NCBI RefSeq assembly: GCF_043780375.1
Contig: NZ_JAYWCU010000049.1
Location: forward strand, 1-46,672
Direction of reading: 5' to 3'
Source of the DNA: Emticicia sp043780375
GTDB lineage: Bacteria > Bacteroidota > Bacteroidia > Cytophagales > Spirosomataceae
Length of the DNA stretch: 46,672 nt
Part shown: piece after piece, positions 16,208 to 24,212 of the stretch
How positions within the stretch are numbered: the stretch's first letter is position 1
Layout of the letters: every line of letters starts with the position of its first letter
Program-made: the position numbers and the translations under genes
The notes under the pieces: generated by a model
Told to the model about the DNA's origin: nothing
The model's database searches: none
The model's input: only the letters and a program-made list of their open reading frames with translations

Positions 16208-17272
16208 ATGAAAAAAGTAATTTTCTCACTTCTGATTTTGGGTGTAGTAGCGTGTATGGACATGAGCAAGGTTCAACCTGAACAAAATATCAATTACCCA
16301 GCGGCATTTATTGTTAATGGAGAAAGTAGTACGCTATCAGTTATTAACCTCAATACAAATGAAGTATCTACAACAATTCAATTAACAGATGGTTCAAGCA
16401 CTTCCACACACGGTGCAGGGCATACTGCAACGGCTGGCTTTTTAGCCTATCCCCACCATATTTATATCAATGCAGCAAAATCTCAAATCGCAGTAGCGGC
16501 ACCAGGTGTTGATTTGAGTGCAGGTCACGCAGGAGGTACTCACGCAGGTACGGGAAAGATAGCGGTTATTGATGCCATAAAAGGCACTAACGTGAAAATT
16601 TTCGATGTCCCGATGTCCAATCACAACGCTGTTTTTTCGCCAGATGGAAAAGAGATTTGGACATCTCAAACCGATGGAAAAGTATTGGTTTATGATGCCA
16701 CTACTTATGCCCTCAAAAATAAAGTAGCGGTTGGAAATGGTTCTGCCGAAGTTACTTTTTCTTATGATGGAACAGTAGCTTTTGTTGCAAATGGCGAGGA
16801 CAATTCTGTTTCTGCCATTAGCCCTATAACTAAAACTGTTTTAGCAACAATAGCCGTTGGAAAAAATCCTGTTGGAGCGTGGGTTGGTGCTGATAATAGA
16901 ATGTATGTAGATAATGAAGATGGGCAAACGGTTTCAATTATTGATGTAAAAACATTAAAAATAGTCGAAACCGTTACATTAGGATTTATGCCAGGTTTTG
17001 TTGCTTATCAAGCTGATATGAAAGAAATGTGGGTAACAGACCCCACCGCAGGAAAAGTACATTGGTGGACAAAAGGAGCAGATGGTAAAATGGCACGAAC
17101 AGGCTCTTTTACGACGGGTGCGGGTTCTCATGCTATCGCTTTCAATGCAATGAACGCCTATGTTACCAACCAAGAAGCTGCCAGCGTATCAGTAATTGAT
17201 GTAATGCAACATAAAGTTACTAAAACACTAACTGTTGGCTTAAAACCCAATGGAATTGTAATTAAACTTTAA
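16208..17272 (+). CDS. YncE-like beta-propeller lipoprotein
   Basis: The 354-residue protein has a lipoprotein signal (MKKVIFSLLILGVVAC, acylated Cys at 16), then repeated blade units typical of YncE/surface-layer propellers, such as LSVINLNTNEVSTTIQL, VSAISPITKTVLATIAVGKN and VSVIDVMQHKVTKTLTVGLKP. Histidine-bearing loops (STHGAGHTATAGF, SAGHAGGTHAGTG) are conspicuous and could bind metal. It is directly upstream of the Tat-exported multicopper oxidase. The fold is well supported; the function is unknown, with a scaffold or metal-binding role suggested by context. Confidence 0.8.
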   Translation: MKKVIFSLLILGVVACMDMSKVQPEQNINYPAAFIVNGESSTLSVINLNTNEVSTTIQLTDGSSTSTHGAGHTATAGFLAYPHHIYINAAKSQIAVAAPGVDLSAGHAGGTHAGTGKIAVIDAIKGTNVKIFDVPMSNHNAVFSPDGKEIWTSQTDGKVLVYDATTYALKNKVAVGNGSAEVTFSYDGTVAFVANGEDNSVSAISPITKTVLATIAVGKNPVGAWVGADNRMYVDNEDGQTVSIIDVKTLKIVETVTLGFMPGFVAYQADMKEMWVTDPTAGKVHWWTKGADGKMARTGSFTTGAGSHAIAFNAMNAYVTNQEAASVSVIDVMQHKVTKTLTVGLKPNGIVIKL

Positions 17273-17295
17273 TTTATTTAACCTATTATTTAAGA

Positions 17296-18750
17296 ATGTA
17301 CAAGCAAATTAACCGTAGAGATTTTCTCGAAAAGTTAGGATTTGGATTAAGTTCTACCGTCCTAATGTCAAGTTGTATGGGTAATATGGATATGGGAGGC
17401 GACCCTGTTCCAGTCAGTGGTGATACTAATTTTAAAAACGCACTTAAAATTCCTGAAACAATCACAAGTCCGAGCAGTATGATTGCCCAAGTTGTGCAAG
17501 ATACAGTCATGGACGGAAAAAATGCCAAGTATATTGGTTATCGTTCGGGCTTATTAGGACCAACTTTTAGGCTTCAAAAAGGAGCAAATTTCAATGTAAA
17601 ATTCAGTAATCAATTAGCCGAACATACCAATATTCACTGGCATGGACTCGTAATTCCTGCTGAAATGGACGGACATCCCGACCAAATGGTAATGCCGAAC
17701 GAAAATTTTAATTACCAATTTACTATTAATCAGCAAGCAGGAACAAATTGGTATCACCCACACCCGCACGGATTAACAGGAAAACAGGTAACACAAGGTT
17801 TAGCAGGTTTTTTCATCGTTGAAAGTCCCGAAGAAAAGGCTCTAAATTTACCTAATGGTAACTACGAAGTGCCTTTGGTTATTCAAGATAAACGCTTCAA
17901 TACAGATGCTACTATCAAGTATAGCCCTACCATGATGGAAATTATGTCTGGCTATATGGGCGATAATATTTTGGTCAACGGTACTGCTTCTCCTTATCTA
18001 AATGTTTCAACTCGTTTTTATCGTTTTAGGGTATTAAATGGCTCATCAGCAAGGATTTATAATTTAGCTTTAAGCAATGGAGCAAATTTTTATGTCATTG
18101 GAGCTGATAGTGGAATGCTTGAAAAACCTGAATCTGTCAACTCATTGCTCCTTGCTTCTGGTGAAAGAGTCGATATTTTGGTTGATTTTACCAATATAGC
18201 CCTCAATACAGAAGTGTATTTGGAAAACAAAACCTTTACAGGTATGGGAACAGCACAAGGAACACAGGCATTTAAGGTTATGAAATTTATTGTCAATAAA
18301 CAAGAAACAGATACTTTCAAAGTACCGAATAGCTTGATTCCACTTACCAAATTGAGTAATGCCACAAAGAATAGGTCTTTTGCTTTAACAATGGATATGG
18401 CAAATATGAGTGGTGGAATGCACAAAATTAATGGTAAAATATATAGTGCTACCCGAATCGACGAAACAGTTCCAGTCGGCTCAACCGAAACTTGGGAGTT
18501 TGATAATTCTACTGGTGATGAACCACACCCGATGCACATTCACGGTGTCCAATTTCAAGTCGTAAGTCGAACAGGTGGCAGAAATACCATTTTACCACAA
18601 GAAAAAACTTGGAAAGACACGGTTTTGGTTGCTCCATCTGAAAAAGTAAAAGTGATTGTAAAATTTGAACAAAAGGGAAAATTCGTTTTTCATTGCCACA
18701 ACCTCGAACATGAAGACGATGGCATGATGCTCAATTTTGAAGTAAAATAG
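17296..18750 (+). CDS. Multicopper oxidase, Tat-type signal
   Basis: The 484-residue periplasmic oxidase probably oxidises Cu(I) to Cu(II) or another reduced metal. The N-terminus has twin arginines (NRRDFLEKLGF, R7-R8) for Tat export of the folded protein. A Cys at 27 (VLMSSC) may be lipidated. Copper ligands are visible in IHWHG (H114, H116), YHPHPHG (H154-H158), HPMHIHG near 411-417, and FHCHNLEHEDDGMM (H466-C467-H468, H472, Met near 477), so type 1 and trinuclear sites are complete. Three cupredoxin domains of normal CueO-like length are predicted. Confidence 0.93.
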   Translation: MYKQINRRDFLEKLGFGLSSTVLMSSCMGNMDMGGDPVPVSGDTNFKNALKIPETITSPSSMIAQVVQDTVMDGKNAKYIGYRSGLLGPTFRLQKGANFNVKFSNQLAEHTNIHWHGLVIPAEMDGHPDQMVMPNENFNYQFTINQQAGTNWYHPHPHGLTGKQVTQGLAGFFIVESPEEKALNLPNGNYEVPLVIQDKRFNTDATIKYSPTMMEIMSGYMGDNILVNGTASPYLNVSTRFYRFRVLNGSSARIYNLALSNGANFYVIGADSGMLEKPESVNSLLLASGERVDILVDFTNIALNTEVYLENKTFTGMGTAQGTQAFKVMKFIVNKQETDTFKVPNSLIPLTKLSNATKNRSFALTMDMANMSGGMHKINGKIYSATRIDETVPVGSTETWEFDNSTGDEPHPMHIHGVQFQVVSRTGGRNTILPQEKTWKDTVLVAPSEKVKVIVKFEQKGKFVFHCHNLEHEDDGMMLNFEVK

Positions 18751-18776
18751 TTTTAAACATCAAAACAAACAATACA

Positions 18777-19130
18777 ATGAAAAGGAGATTTTTTTTAACC
18801 ACTGGATTAGCAATAATTGGTTCTTTGTCAATGGCAAATCTTCAAGAACCACCTGCAAAAGTTAAAATAAAAACATCGGCAATATGCGAGATGTGTAAAG
18901 AACGTATCGAAAAACAATTAGCTTTTACAAAGGGAGTAAGCGAATCCAACCTTGATTTAAACGACAAGGTTGTAACTGTAACTTTTAACCCTAAGAAAAC
19001 AGATGCCAACAAAATCAAGCAAGCCATCAATGATGCAGGGTATGATGCTGATGAAACCCTTACCAATGACAAAAGTTATGAAAAACTCCCATCGTGCTGT
19101 AAGAAAGATGGCGAACCAATGAAAAACTAA
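18777..19130 (+). CDS. Exported HMA-domain metal-binding protein
   Basis: The 117-residue protein begins MKRRFFLTTGLAIIGSLSMA, a twin-arginine-like or Sec signal. Residues 27-95 form a heavy-metal-associated domain with ICEMCKERIE (C37-x-x-C40) and the GVSESNLDLNDKVVTVTF strand region. A second Cys pair (LPSCCKKDG) is near the C-terminus. It lies 26 bp after the oxidase gene and probably delivers or buffers copper in the periplasm. The family is certain; the metal is inferred. Confidence 0.88.
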   Translation: MKRRFFLTTGLAIIGSLSMANLQEPPAKVKIKTSAICEMCKERIEKQLAFTKGVSESNLDLNDKVVTVTFNPKKTDANKIKQAINDAGYDADETLTNDKSYEKLPSCCKKDGEPMKN

Positions 19131-19157
19131 CATTCTTTTAACCAAAATAAAATTGAA

Positions 19158-20534
19158 ATGAAAAAAATAGCAATCATATTATTTCTAAGCATTTCTCATT
19201 TGACAAATGCTCAAATTGAACTAAAAACACCACCTCCAAGCCCCGAAGCTGAGTGGAAACAAAAGGTAGGTTTTACAGATATTAGCCTCAAATATGAAAA
19301 ACCGCTGATGCGTGGTCGTAAAGTGTTCGGTAACTTAGTAGCATTTGACCAAATTTGGCGTACAGGTGCAGGTGAAAGTACACGTATTACTTTTAGCGAT
19401 GAAATAGAATTTGGTGGGCAAATAGTAAAAAAAGGCACATATTCACTTTTTACGATTCCGAATCCCAACGAATGGACGGTCATATTAAATACAGATACAA
19501 CAGGACATGGAGCGTTCAGTTATGATGAAAAAAAGGATTTGTTCCGAATCAAAATCAAACCTGAAACGACATCTCGCACTTACGAATCTTTCTCAATTAC
19601 CTTAGAAGATATTACGCAGTACCATACCGCAAATTTGTATGTCAATTGGGAAAACACTCAGATAAAAGTTCCGATTAAAAGCAACGCTGATGTGGTTGTA
19701 ATGAACGAAATCAACAGAAAAATCAACGTTGAGAAATTAGAAGATGCCAAATTTTTTAGTGCTTCGGCTCAATACTATCTTACTAATAAAAAAGATTTGA
19801 AACAAGCTTTGGCATGGTCAAAGAAATCGGAAGAAATGATTGACGACAATTTTGTTTACGCCAATTTGACTACAAAAATCTTAGAAGAACAAAAAGATTA
19901 TCCAGCCGCCATTAAATCTGCCCAAAAAGCAATTGACTTGGGTGTTAAAAAGAACATGAAAACCGCAGTTGCCAACTGGCAAAAGAAGGTAGAAGAATGG
20001 CAAAAAATGACAGGTGTAACCAACCCAGCCACAAGTCCAATGACTGCCGACAACCATGCTGAACATAGTGGCCATGATATGGCTACGATGAAAAATGAAA
20101 AAACACAAGCTAAAACCTCTTTACAACCAATATTAGATGCTTATTATGCCGTTAAAGATGCCTTAGTAAAATCGGATGCGGGTGCATCTGCCAAATTTGC
20201 AACTGCATTAGTAACCGCTATGAAAGCGGTTGATATGGGTAAAATGGAAATGAAGCAGCACATGGAGTTTATGAAAGTAAACACTAAAATTATTGCTGAT
20301 GCTCAGAAAATTGCTGATTCAAATGATTTGAAGAAACAAAGAGAAACATTCCAAAGCCTTTCTGATAATTTCTATGTGATGGCAAAAGGCGTAAAACTAT
20401 CAAGTGAGCCTATTTATCAGCAATATTGCCCAATGAAAAAAGCAGCCTGGTTGAGTAATGAGAGTGCTGTTAAAAATCCTTACTATGGTAGTTCAATGCT
20501 TACTTGTGGAAGTGTGAAAGATACAATTAAATAA
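19158..20534 (+). CDS. DUF2911-DUF3347 fusion protein, secreted
   Basis: The 458-residue protein has a signal peptide (MKKIAIILFLSISHLTNAQ). Residues about 20-190 match DUF2911 (AEWKQKVGFTDISLKYEKP, GTYSLFTIPNPNEWTVILN). Residues 195-285 are a helical, TPR-like linker, followed by a His/Met-rich stretch (HAEHSGHDMATM). Residues about 320-458 are DUF3347, with its terminal signature YCPMKKAAWL and NPYYGSSMLTCG. DUF3347 domains occur in copper-efflux adaptors and lipoproteins, so metal binding is likely. A strong terminator follows the stop, making this the last gene of the first plus-strand unit. Confidence 0.82.
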   Translation: MKKIAIILFLSISHLTNAQIELKTPPPSPEAEWKQKVGFTDISLKYEKPLMRGRKVFGNLVAFDQIWRTGAGESTRITFSDEIEFGGQIVKKGTYSLFTIPNPNEWTVILNTDTTGHGAFSYDEKKDLFRIKIKPETTSRTYESFSITLEDITQYHTANLYVNWENTQIKVPIKSNADVVVMNEINRKINVEKLEDAKFFSASAQYYLTNKKDLKQALAWSKKSEEMIDDNFVYANLTTKILEEQKDYPAAIKSAQKAIDLGVKKNMKTAVANWQKKVEEWQKMTGVTNPATSPMTADNHAEHSGHDMATMKNEKTQAKTSLQPILDAYYAVKDALVKSDAGASAKFATALVTAMKAVDMGKMEMKQHMEFMKVNTKIIADAQKIADSNDLKKQRETFQSLSDNFYVMAKGVKLSSEPIYQQYCPMKKAAWLSNESAVKNPYYGSSMLTCGSVKDTIK

Positions 20535-20539
20535 TTAGG

Positions 20540-20572
20540 AAAGGGGCGAATTGGAAAAATTTGCCCCTTTTT
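20540..20572 (+). terminator. Strong rho-independent terminator
   Basis: Arms AAAGGGGC-G-AATT (20540-20552) and AATT-T-GCCCCTTT (20558-20570) have one mismatch and a five-base loop, and run into five T residues. It lies 6 bp after the DUF2911-DUF3347 stop. Confidence 0.85.
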
Positions 20573-20654
20573 GCTAATAATTATATAATTCTTATCTAAG
20601 ATTTTGTAACAATAAAAGTTGTAATTAAGCTGAAATTTGTGTCAGAAAACAAAC

Positions 20655-21401
20655 ATGAACAACATGACACATCAATATCAATTATCTGGCTTAACCTGCG
20701 ATGGCTGTGTTGCCAAAGTAAAAAAACTTTTATCAAGCATAGAAGGAATACAATCAGTGGACATTAATCCTACAAGGGATGAAGCCACTATCAAAATGGA
20801 AAATCATATTTCCACGGTAAAGTTAAAATTAGCCTTAGAAGATTATCCAAAGTATCAAATTGAAGAAAAACAGAGAGCAACACCCTTAACAAAATCTTTT
20901 GAAGAAAGTGAAAAAACATGGTTTGAAACCTATAAACCTATTTTACTTATTTTTGGATACATAACATCAATAAGTTTATTGGTTCAGTTTAATAATAGTT
21001 CTTTCAATCTGATGCAATGGATGAATCATTTTATGGCAGGTTTCTTTTTAGTTTTTTCATTTTTCAAATTACTAAATCTGAATGGTTTTGTAGAAAGCTA
21101 TCAGATGTATGATGTAATAGCTCGAAAGTTACACGTTTGGGGATATTTATACGCCTTCATAGAGTTAGGGTTAGGACTTGCATTTTTAAGCAATTTTCAA
21201 CCTTACATTACCAATTTAGTAACATTGATAGTAATGAGCATTAGTATCATCGGTGTTTTACAAAGTGTTTTGAATAAAAAGAAAATTCAATGTGCTTGTT
21301 TGGGGGCGGTCTTTAATCTGCCCATGAGTACGGTAACTATCATTGAAGATGCTCTAATGATTACCATGAGTGGTGCAATGCTTTTAATGATGCATTATTA
21401 G
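20655..21401 (+). CDS. HMA domain fused to a MauE/DoxX-like membrane protein
   Basis: The ATG at 20655 gives 248 residues; the frame extends upstream to a TTG at 20637 that is less likely. Residues 5-70 form a heavy-metal-associated domain with GLTCDGCVAKVKK (C15-x-x-C18). After a charged linker, four hydrophobic segments span about 95-245, with IQCACLG near 212-219 offering another Cys pair next to the membrane. The membrane part resembles MauE/DoxX-type proteins found in Bacteroidota metal loci. It could pass copper or electrons across the inner membrane. It begins a new unit after the terminator. Confidence 0.78.
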   Translation: MNNMTHQYQLSGLTCDGCVAKVKKLLSSIEGIQSVDINPTRDEATIKMENHISTVKLKLALEDYPKYQIEEKQRATPLTKSFEESEKTWFETYKPILLIFGYITSISLLVQFNNSSFNLMQWMNHFMAGFFLVFSFFKLLNLNGFVESYQMYDVIARKLHVWGYLYAFIELGLGLAFLSNFQPYITNLVTLIVMSISIIGVLQSVLNKKKIQCACLGAVFNLPMSTVTIIEDALMITMSGAMLLMMHY

Positions 21402-21452
21402 AGTATTTATTTTACTAACAACAGTTTTACACCAGTTTAAACAATTATTACA

Positions 21453-21908
21453 ATGAAAAATACAATCGCAATTCTCGCATTCTTTTTTATCGCTTCATTA
21501 GGTGTATTTGCCCAAAAAACAAAAGACATGATTGCAAAAGTTGATTATAAGGGGCATATCCATTATGAAAAAAAGCAAATCGGTTCGATAACTGCAAAAG
21601 GTGGTTTTGACAAATCGGGGAAGCCAATGACAATGGTTAATAGCAATGGAAATATAGTAGATGCCAACGGCAAAGAAATAGGGAAAGCACCTAAAAATGG
21701 GACATTTGTTTATTATAACAATGGTGTTGAAGAAAAATATACCATTGGTAAAGCATCACATACGGGTATGTGTGAGGTGAAAAATGCCAAAGGTGAAGTT
21801 GTTATGCTATTGCACAATAATTACAAACAACAAGCAGCCTGTGCCGTTCATTGTTTATACGAAAATCATTGTATGCCTTCTGATAAAATGGCAGAACATA
21901 AGTATTGA
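21453..21908 (+). CDS. Small exported protein with Cys/His C-terminus
   Basis: The 151-residue protein has a signal peptide (MKNTIAILAFFFIASLGVFAQ) and then short glycine-turn units (VDYKGHIHYEKKQIGSI, GKEIGKAPKNGTFVYYNNG) that look like small beta repeats. The end is rich in potential ligands: HTGMCEV, CAVHCLYENHCM and EHKY. I do not recognise the family. Export, the Cys/His cluster and position between two metal genes suggest a periplasmic metal-binding role. A strong hairpin follows its stop. Confidence 0.7.
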   Translation: MKNTIAILAFFFIASLGVFAQKTKDMIAKVDYKGHIHYEKKQIGSITAKGGFDKSGKPMTMVNSNGNIVDANGKEIGKAPKNGTFVYYNNGVEEKYTIGKASHTGMCEVKNAKGEVVMLLHNNYKQQAACAVHCLYENHCMPSDKMAEHKY

Positions 21909-21926
21909 AATACATCTTATAAAAAT

Positions 21927-21958
21927 AAATAGAGGTGAGCTAAATTCACCTCTATTTT
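21927..21958 (+). terminator. Rho-independent terminator
   Basis: Perfect 12-bp arms AAATAGAGGTGA (21927-21938) and TCACCTCTATTT (21946-21957) enclose a 7-base loop. It lies 18 bp after the preceding stop and 9 bp before the methyltransferase start. The T run is short, but the stem is very stable. Confidence 0.8.
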
Positions 21959-21966
21959 AAGCATTT

Positions 21967-22653
21967 ATGGAAAAACAAAAATTTATTCCCGCATTAGGTT
22001 ATGATTTCTTGACGGCTTATTATGATTTAGCCATCAAATTGACAATGCCCGAAAAGAGATTTCGTAGGCTTCTGGTCGAAGAAATTAGCCCAAAACCAAA
22101 TGAAAAAACACTGGAATTTGGCTTCGGTACAGCCCAAAATCTTCTTTTGGTAAAACAATCTTGCCCAAATGTTGATTTGCGTGGATTAGATATTGACCCC
22201 AAAGTAAAGGAAATTGCTAACTATAAATTAGCAAAAAATGCCCTTGAAATTCCGTTGGAATTGTATGATGGTGTTAGGCTTCCATATTCAGACAAGCAGT
22301 TTGATAAAGTATATAGTTGTTTGGTTTTCCATCAATTAGATGCCGAAACCAAACTAAATTGCTTGAAAGAAATTTTCAGAGTCTTGAAGCCTAACGGAAT
22401 ATTGATTATAGCAGATTGGGGAAAAGCAGCTAACCCAATTATGCGTCTGACATTTTGTTTTGTACAACTATTAGATGGTTTTAATACAACTAATGATAAT
22501 GTTAGAGGTTTAATGCCATCTTTCATGGAAAAGGCTGGTTTTGATAATATTAGTGTTTCGCAATCAATTAATACATTTATAGGTACTTTTTCTTATTTTA
22601 AAGCAAGAAAAAATGAGGTTTTTAAAGTGAATTTCAAAAAAAATGTCGAGTAA
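21967..22653 (+). CDS. Class I SAM-dependent methyltransferase
   Basis: The 228-residue protein contains LEFGFGTAQNLLLV (AdoMet motif I, residues about 43-56), LRGLDIDPK (motif II acidic residue) and YSCLVFHQLD (post-motif strand), characteristic of ubiE-like class I methyltransferases. Methyl acceptor is unknown. The IADWGKAANPIMRL segment resembles methyltransferases encoded near metal and arsenic resistance genes, but no arsenite-binding Cys triad is present. Its role in the copper island is unclear. Confidence 0.85.
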   Translation: MEKQKFIPALGYDFLTAYYDLAIKLTMPEKRFRRLLVEEISPKPNEKTLEFGFGTAQNLLLVKQSCPNVDLRGLDIDPKVKEIANYKLAKNALEIPLELYDGVRLPYSDKQFDKVYSCLVFHQLDAETKLNCLKEIFRVLKPNGILIIADWGKAANPIMRLTFCFVQLLDGFNTTNDNVRGLMPSFMEKAGFDNISVSQSINTFIGTFSYFKARKNEVFKVNFKKNVE

Positions 22654-22744
22654 CTTTCTACTTATTAAAAATGTTGTCAGTAATCAATTAACAAAATAGA
22701 AAGTAATAAAAGAGATTATCCAGAAAAATGACCAAAATGGAAGG

Positions 22745-22885
22745 ATGAAAAAAAGGTCTAACATATCTGATAGTGAGTTAGACCGCCTTTTCAGAAATGT
22801 GGCAAAGAGCCGAGTTATTATTTTTGAAGAAACTGCATGGGTTAGCATACAAAAAATATTAGATAGCTTATTTAAAAACAGATAA
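22745..22885 (+). CDS. 46-residue small ORF
   Basis: The frame begins MKKRSNISDSELDRLFRNVA and ends in ILDSLFKNR. The pattern SDxELDxLFRxxA followed by AWxxxxxILD resembles the short cytoplasmic N-terminus shared by many Bacteroidota anti-sigma-like or outer-membrane-associated proteins, so this may be a truncated remnant. It overlaps an inverted repeat that may instead be a terminator. It lies in a 341-bp gap that also holds one micro-ORF. Confidence 0.35.
   Translation: MKKRSNISDSELDRLFRNVAKSRVIIFEETAWVSIQKILDSLFKNR
22755..22784 (+). terminator. Inverted repeat downstream of the methyltransferase gene
   Basis: Perfect arms GGTCTAAC (22755-22762) and GTTAGACC (22777-22784) with a 14-base loop are preceded by a run of A and followed within three bases by TTTT. 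This layout fits a weak terminator for the methyltransferase gene, about 100 bp after its stop. Confidence 0.4.
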
Positions 22886-22910
22886 TAAACGATTCTAAAT
22901 CAATCAAAAT

Positions 22911-22967
22911 ATGAAATTCTTGAAATGGTTATTTAAAAAAATATTTATCAAAAAATGTTGTCAATAG
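22911..22967 (+). CDS. Cationic micro-ORF, copy 1 (18 residues)
   Basis: The frame encodes MKFLKWLFKKIFIKKCCQ. It is Lys-rich with alternating hydrophobic positions, which would form a membrane-active amphipathic helix, and it ends with a Cys pair. It lies 35 bp before the DUF3347 lipoprotein gene. Two related frames occur at 25292 and, on the minus strand, at 30069. Repetition at three sites is the main evidence that it is real. Function is unknown; a leader peptide, a type I toxin-like peptide or a metal-binding peptide are possibilities. Confidence 0.45.
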   Translation: MKFLKWLFKKIFIKKCCQ

Positions 22968-23001
22968 TAATTTAATATTTAGTAACTAAAATTCAATGAT
23001 A

Positions 23002-23679
23002 ATGAAAAATCTAATGTTTTCAGCCATCGCAATGGCATTCGTATTTACCGCTTGTAATGCAAACAACAACAAAACAAGTGATACAAAGGCCTCACAATTA
23101 GCTTTAAGTCAAGAACAAGTTTATGCTTGCTCGATGCACCCCGAAGTAACAGGAAAAAAAGGAGATAAATGCTCAAAATGTGGCATGGAACTAACTGTAC
23201 CTGTGAAAGAAACACCCAAAGCCACCACCGCCACTGCTCAAAAATCATCTGTCATCAGCGAGATAGTGAGTAATTATTTGGTTTTGAAAAATGCTCTAAT
23301 CAAAGATGATGCCGCAGGTGCTGCCACCGCAGGTAAAGCAATTGTAACCGCAATGGCGAAAATTGACATGAAAAGTTTATCAACCGACCAAATGAAAGGC
23401 TACATGGATGTTGCTGATGATTTGAAAGAAAATGCCGAACACATTGGAGATAATGCAGGAAAAATAGCCCATCAAAGAGAGCATTTTGCTATGTTGAGTA
23501 AAGACGTAAATGATTTATTAAAAACCTTTGGTAATAGCGGACCAAAATTGTATCAGGATTTCTGCCCAATGTATAACAAAGGAAAAGGTGCATTATGGAT
23601 AAGCGAAACCAAAGCAATTCAAAATCCTTATTATGGCAAGACAATGATGACTTGTGGTTCTGTAAAAAAAGAAATTTAA
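23002..23679 (+). CDS. Lipoprotein with heavy-metal-binding domain and DUF3347
   Basis: Starting at the ATG at 23002 (an ATG two codons upstream is also possible), the 225-residue protein has a lipobox (FTAC, Cys at 18). Residues about 41-63 are the heavy-metal-binding motif YACSMHPEV...CSKCGMEL. Residues about 85-225 are DUF3347, with FCPMYNKGKGALW and NPYYGKTMMTCG near the end. The same domains occur in CusB-like adaptors, so this looks like a stand-alone periplasmic copper carrier. It is followed two bases later by the heme-binding gene. Confidence 0.85.
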   Translation: MKNLMFSAIAMAFVFTACNANNNKTSDTKASQLALSQEQVYACSMHPEVTGKKGDKCSKCGMELTVPVKETPKATTATAQKSSVISEIVSNYLVLKNALIKDDAAGAATAGKAIVTAMAKIDMKSLSTDQMKGYMDVADDLKENAEHIGDNAGKIAHQREHFAMLSKDVNDLLKTFGNSGPKLYQDFCPMYNKGKGALWISETKAIQNPYYGKTMMTCGSVKKEI

Positions 23680-23680
23680 T

Positions 23681-24151
23681 ATGAAAAAAATCATCAAAAA
23701 AGTATTTCTTTTTAGCTCAATATTTTTTTTGCTGATGCAATTCTATCAACCTGCCCGAAATTCAGACAACGGGCAGGTTATGTCAATTCATTTTGCCAAA
23801 GTATATAATGTGCCTATCAAAGTACAACACATTTTACAAATATCTTGCTACGACTGCCACAGCAACAACACGAATTATCCTTGGTATTCTTATATGCAGC
23901 CTTCAAGGTTTCTGATGCAGTATCATATAAAAAAAGGGAAAGAGAATCTGAATTTTAGTGAATGGGGAAATTATGGAAAACGAAGGCAAGAAACTAAATT
24001 GGATAGAATAGCAAAACAAATAGAATCAAACGAAATGCCATTGGCATCCTATACGATGATTCATCGAAGTGCTAAATTATCTGAACAACAAAAACAAGAA
24101 GTAATCAATTGGATGCGGAAAACAATTGATAGCCTATCAACGGAATATTAA
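23681..24151 (+). CDS. Membrane-anchored heme-binding-domain protein
   Basis: The 156-residue protein has an N-terminal hydrophobic anchor (residues about 7-22) and a c-type heme motif, ISCYDCHSN (C56-x-x-C59-H60). The following NTNYPWYSYMQPSRFLMQYHI is typical of the haem_bd family, a small group of Bacteroidota cytochrome-like proteins. It is one base after the DUF3347 lipoprotein gene. It probably accepts or donates electrons in the periplasm, possibly with the copper oxidases. Confidence 0.82.
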   Translation: MKKIIKKVFLFSSIFFLLMQFYQPARNSDNGQVMSIHFAKVYNVPIKVQHILQISCYDCHSNNTNYPWYSYMQPSRFLMQYHIKKGKENLNFSEWGNYGKRRQETKLDRIAKQIESNEMPLASYTMIHRSAKLSEQQKQEVINWMRKTIDSLSTEY

Positions 24152-24212
24152 AATGCCAAATCATAACCTTATTTTACTATACATAATTCTTCATTCTTAA
24201 CCATATAATACT

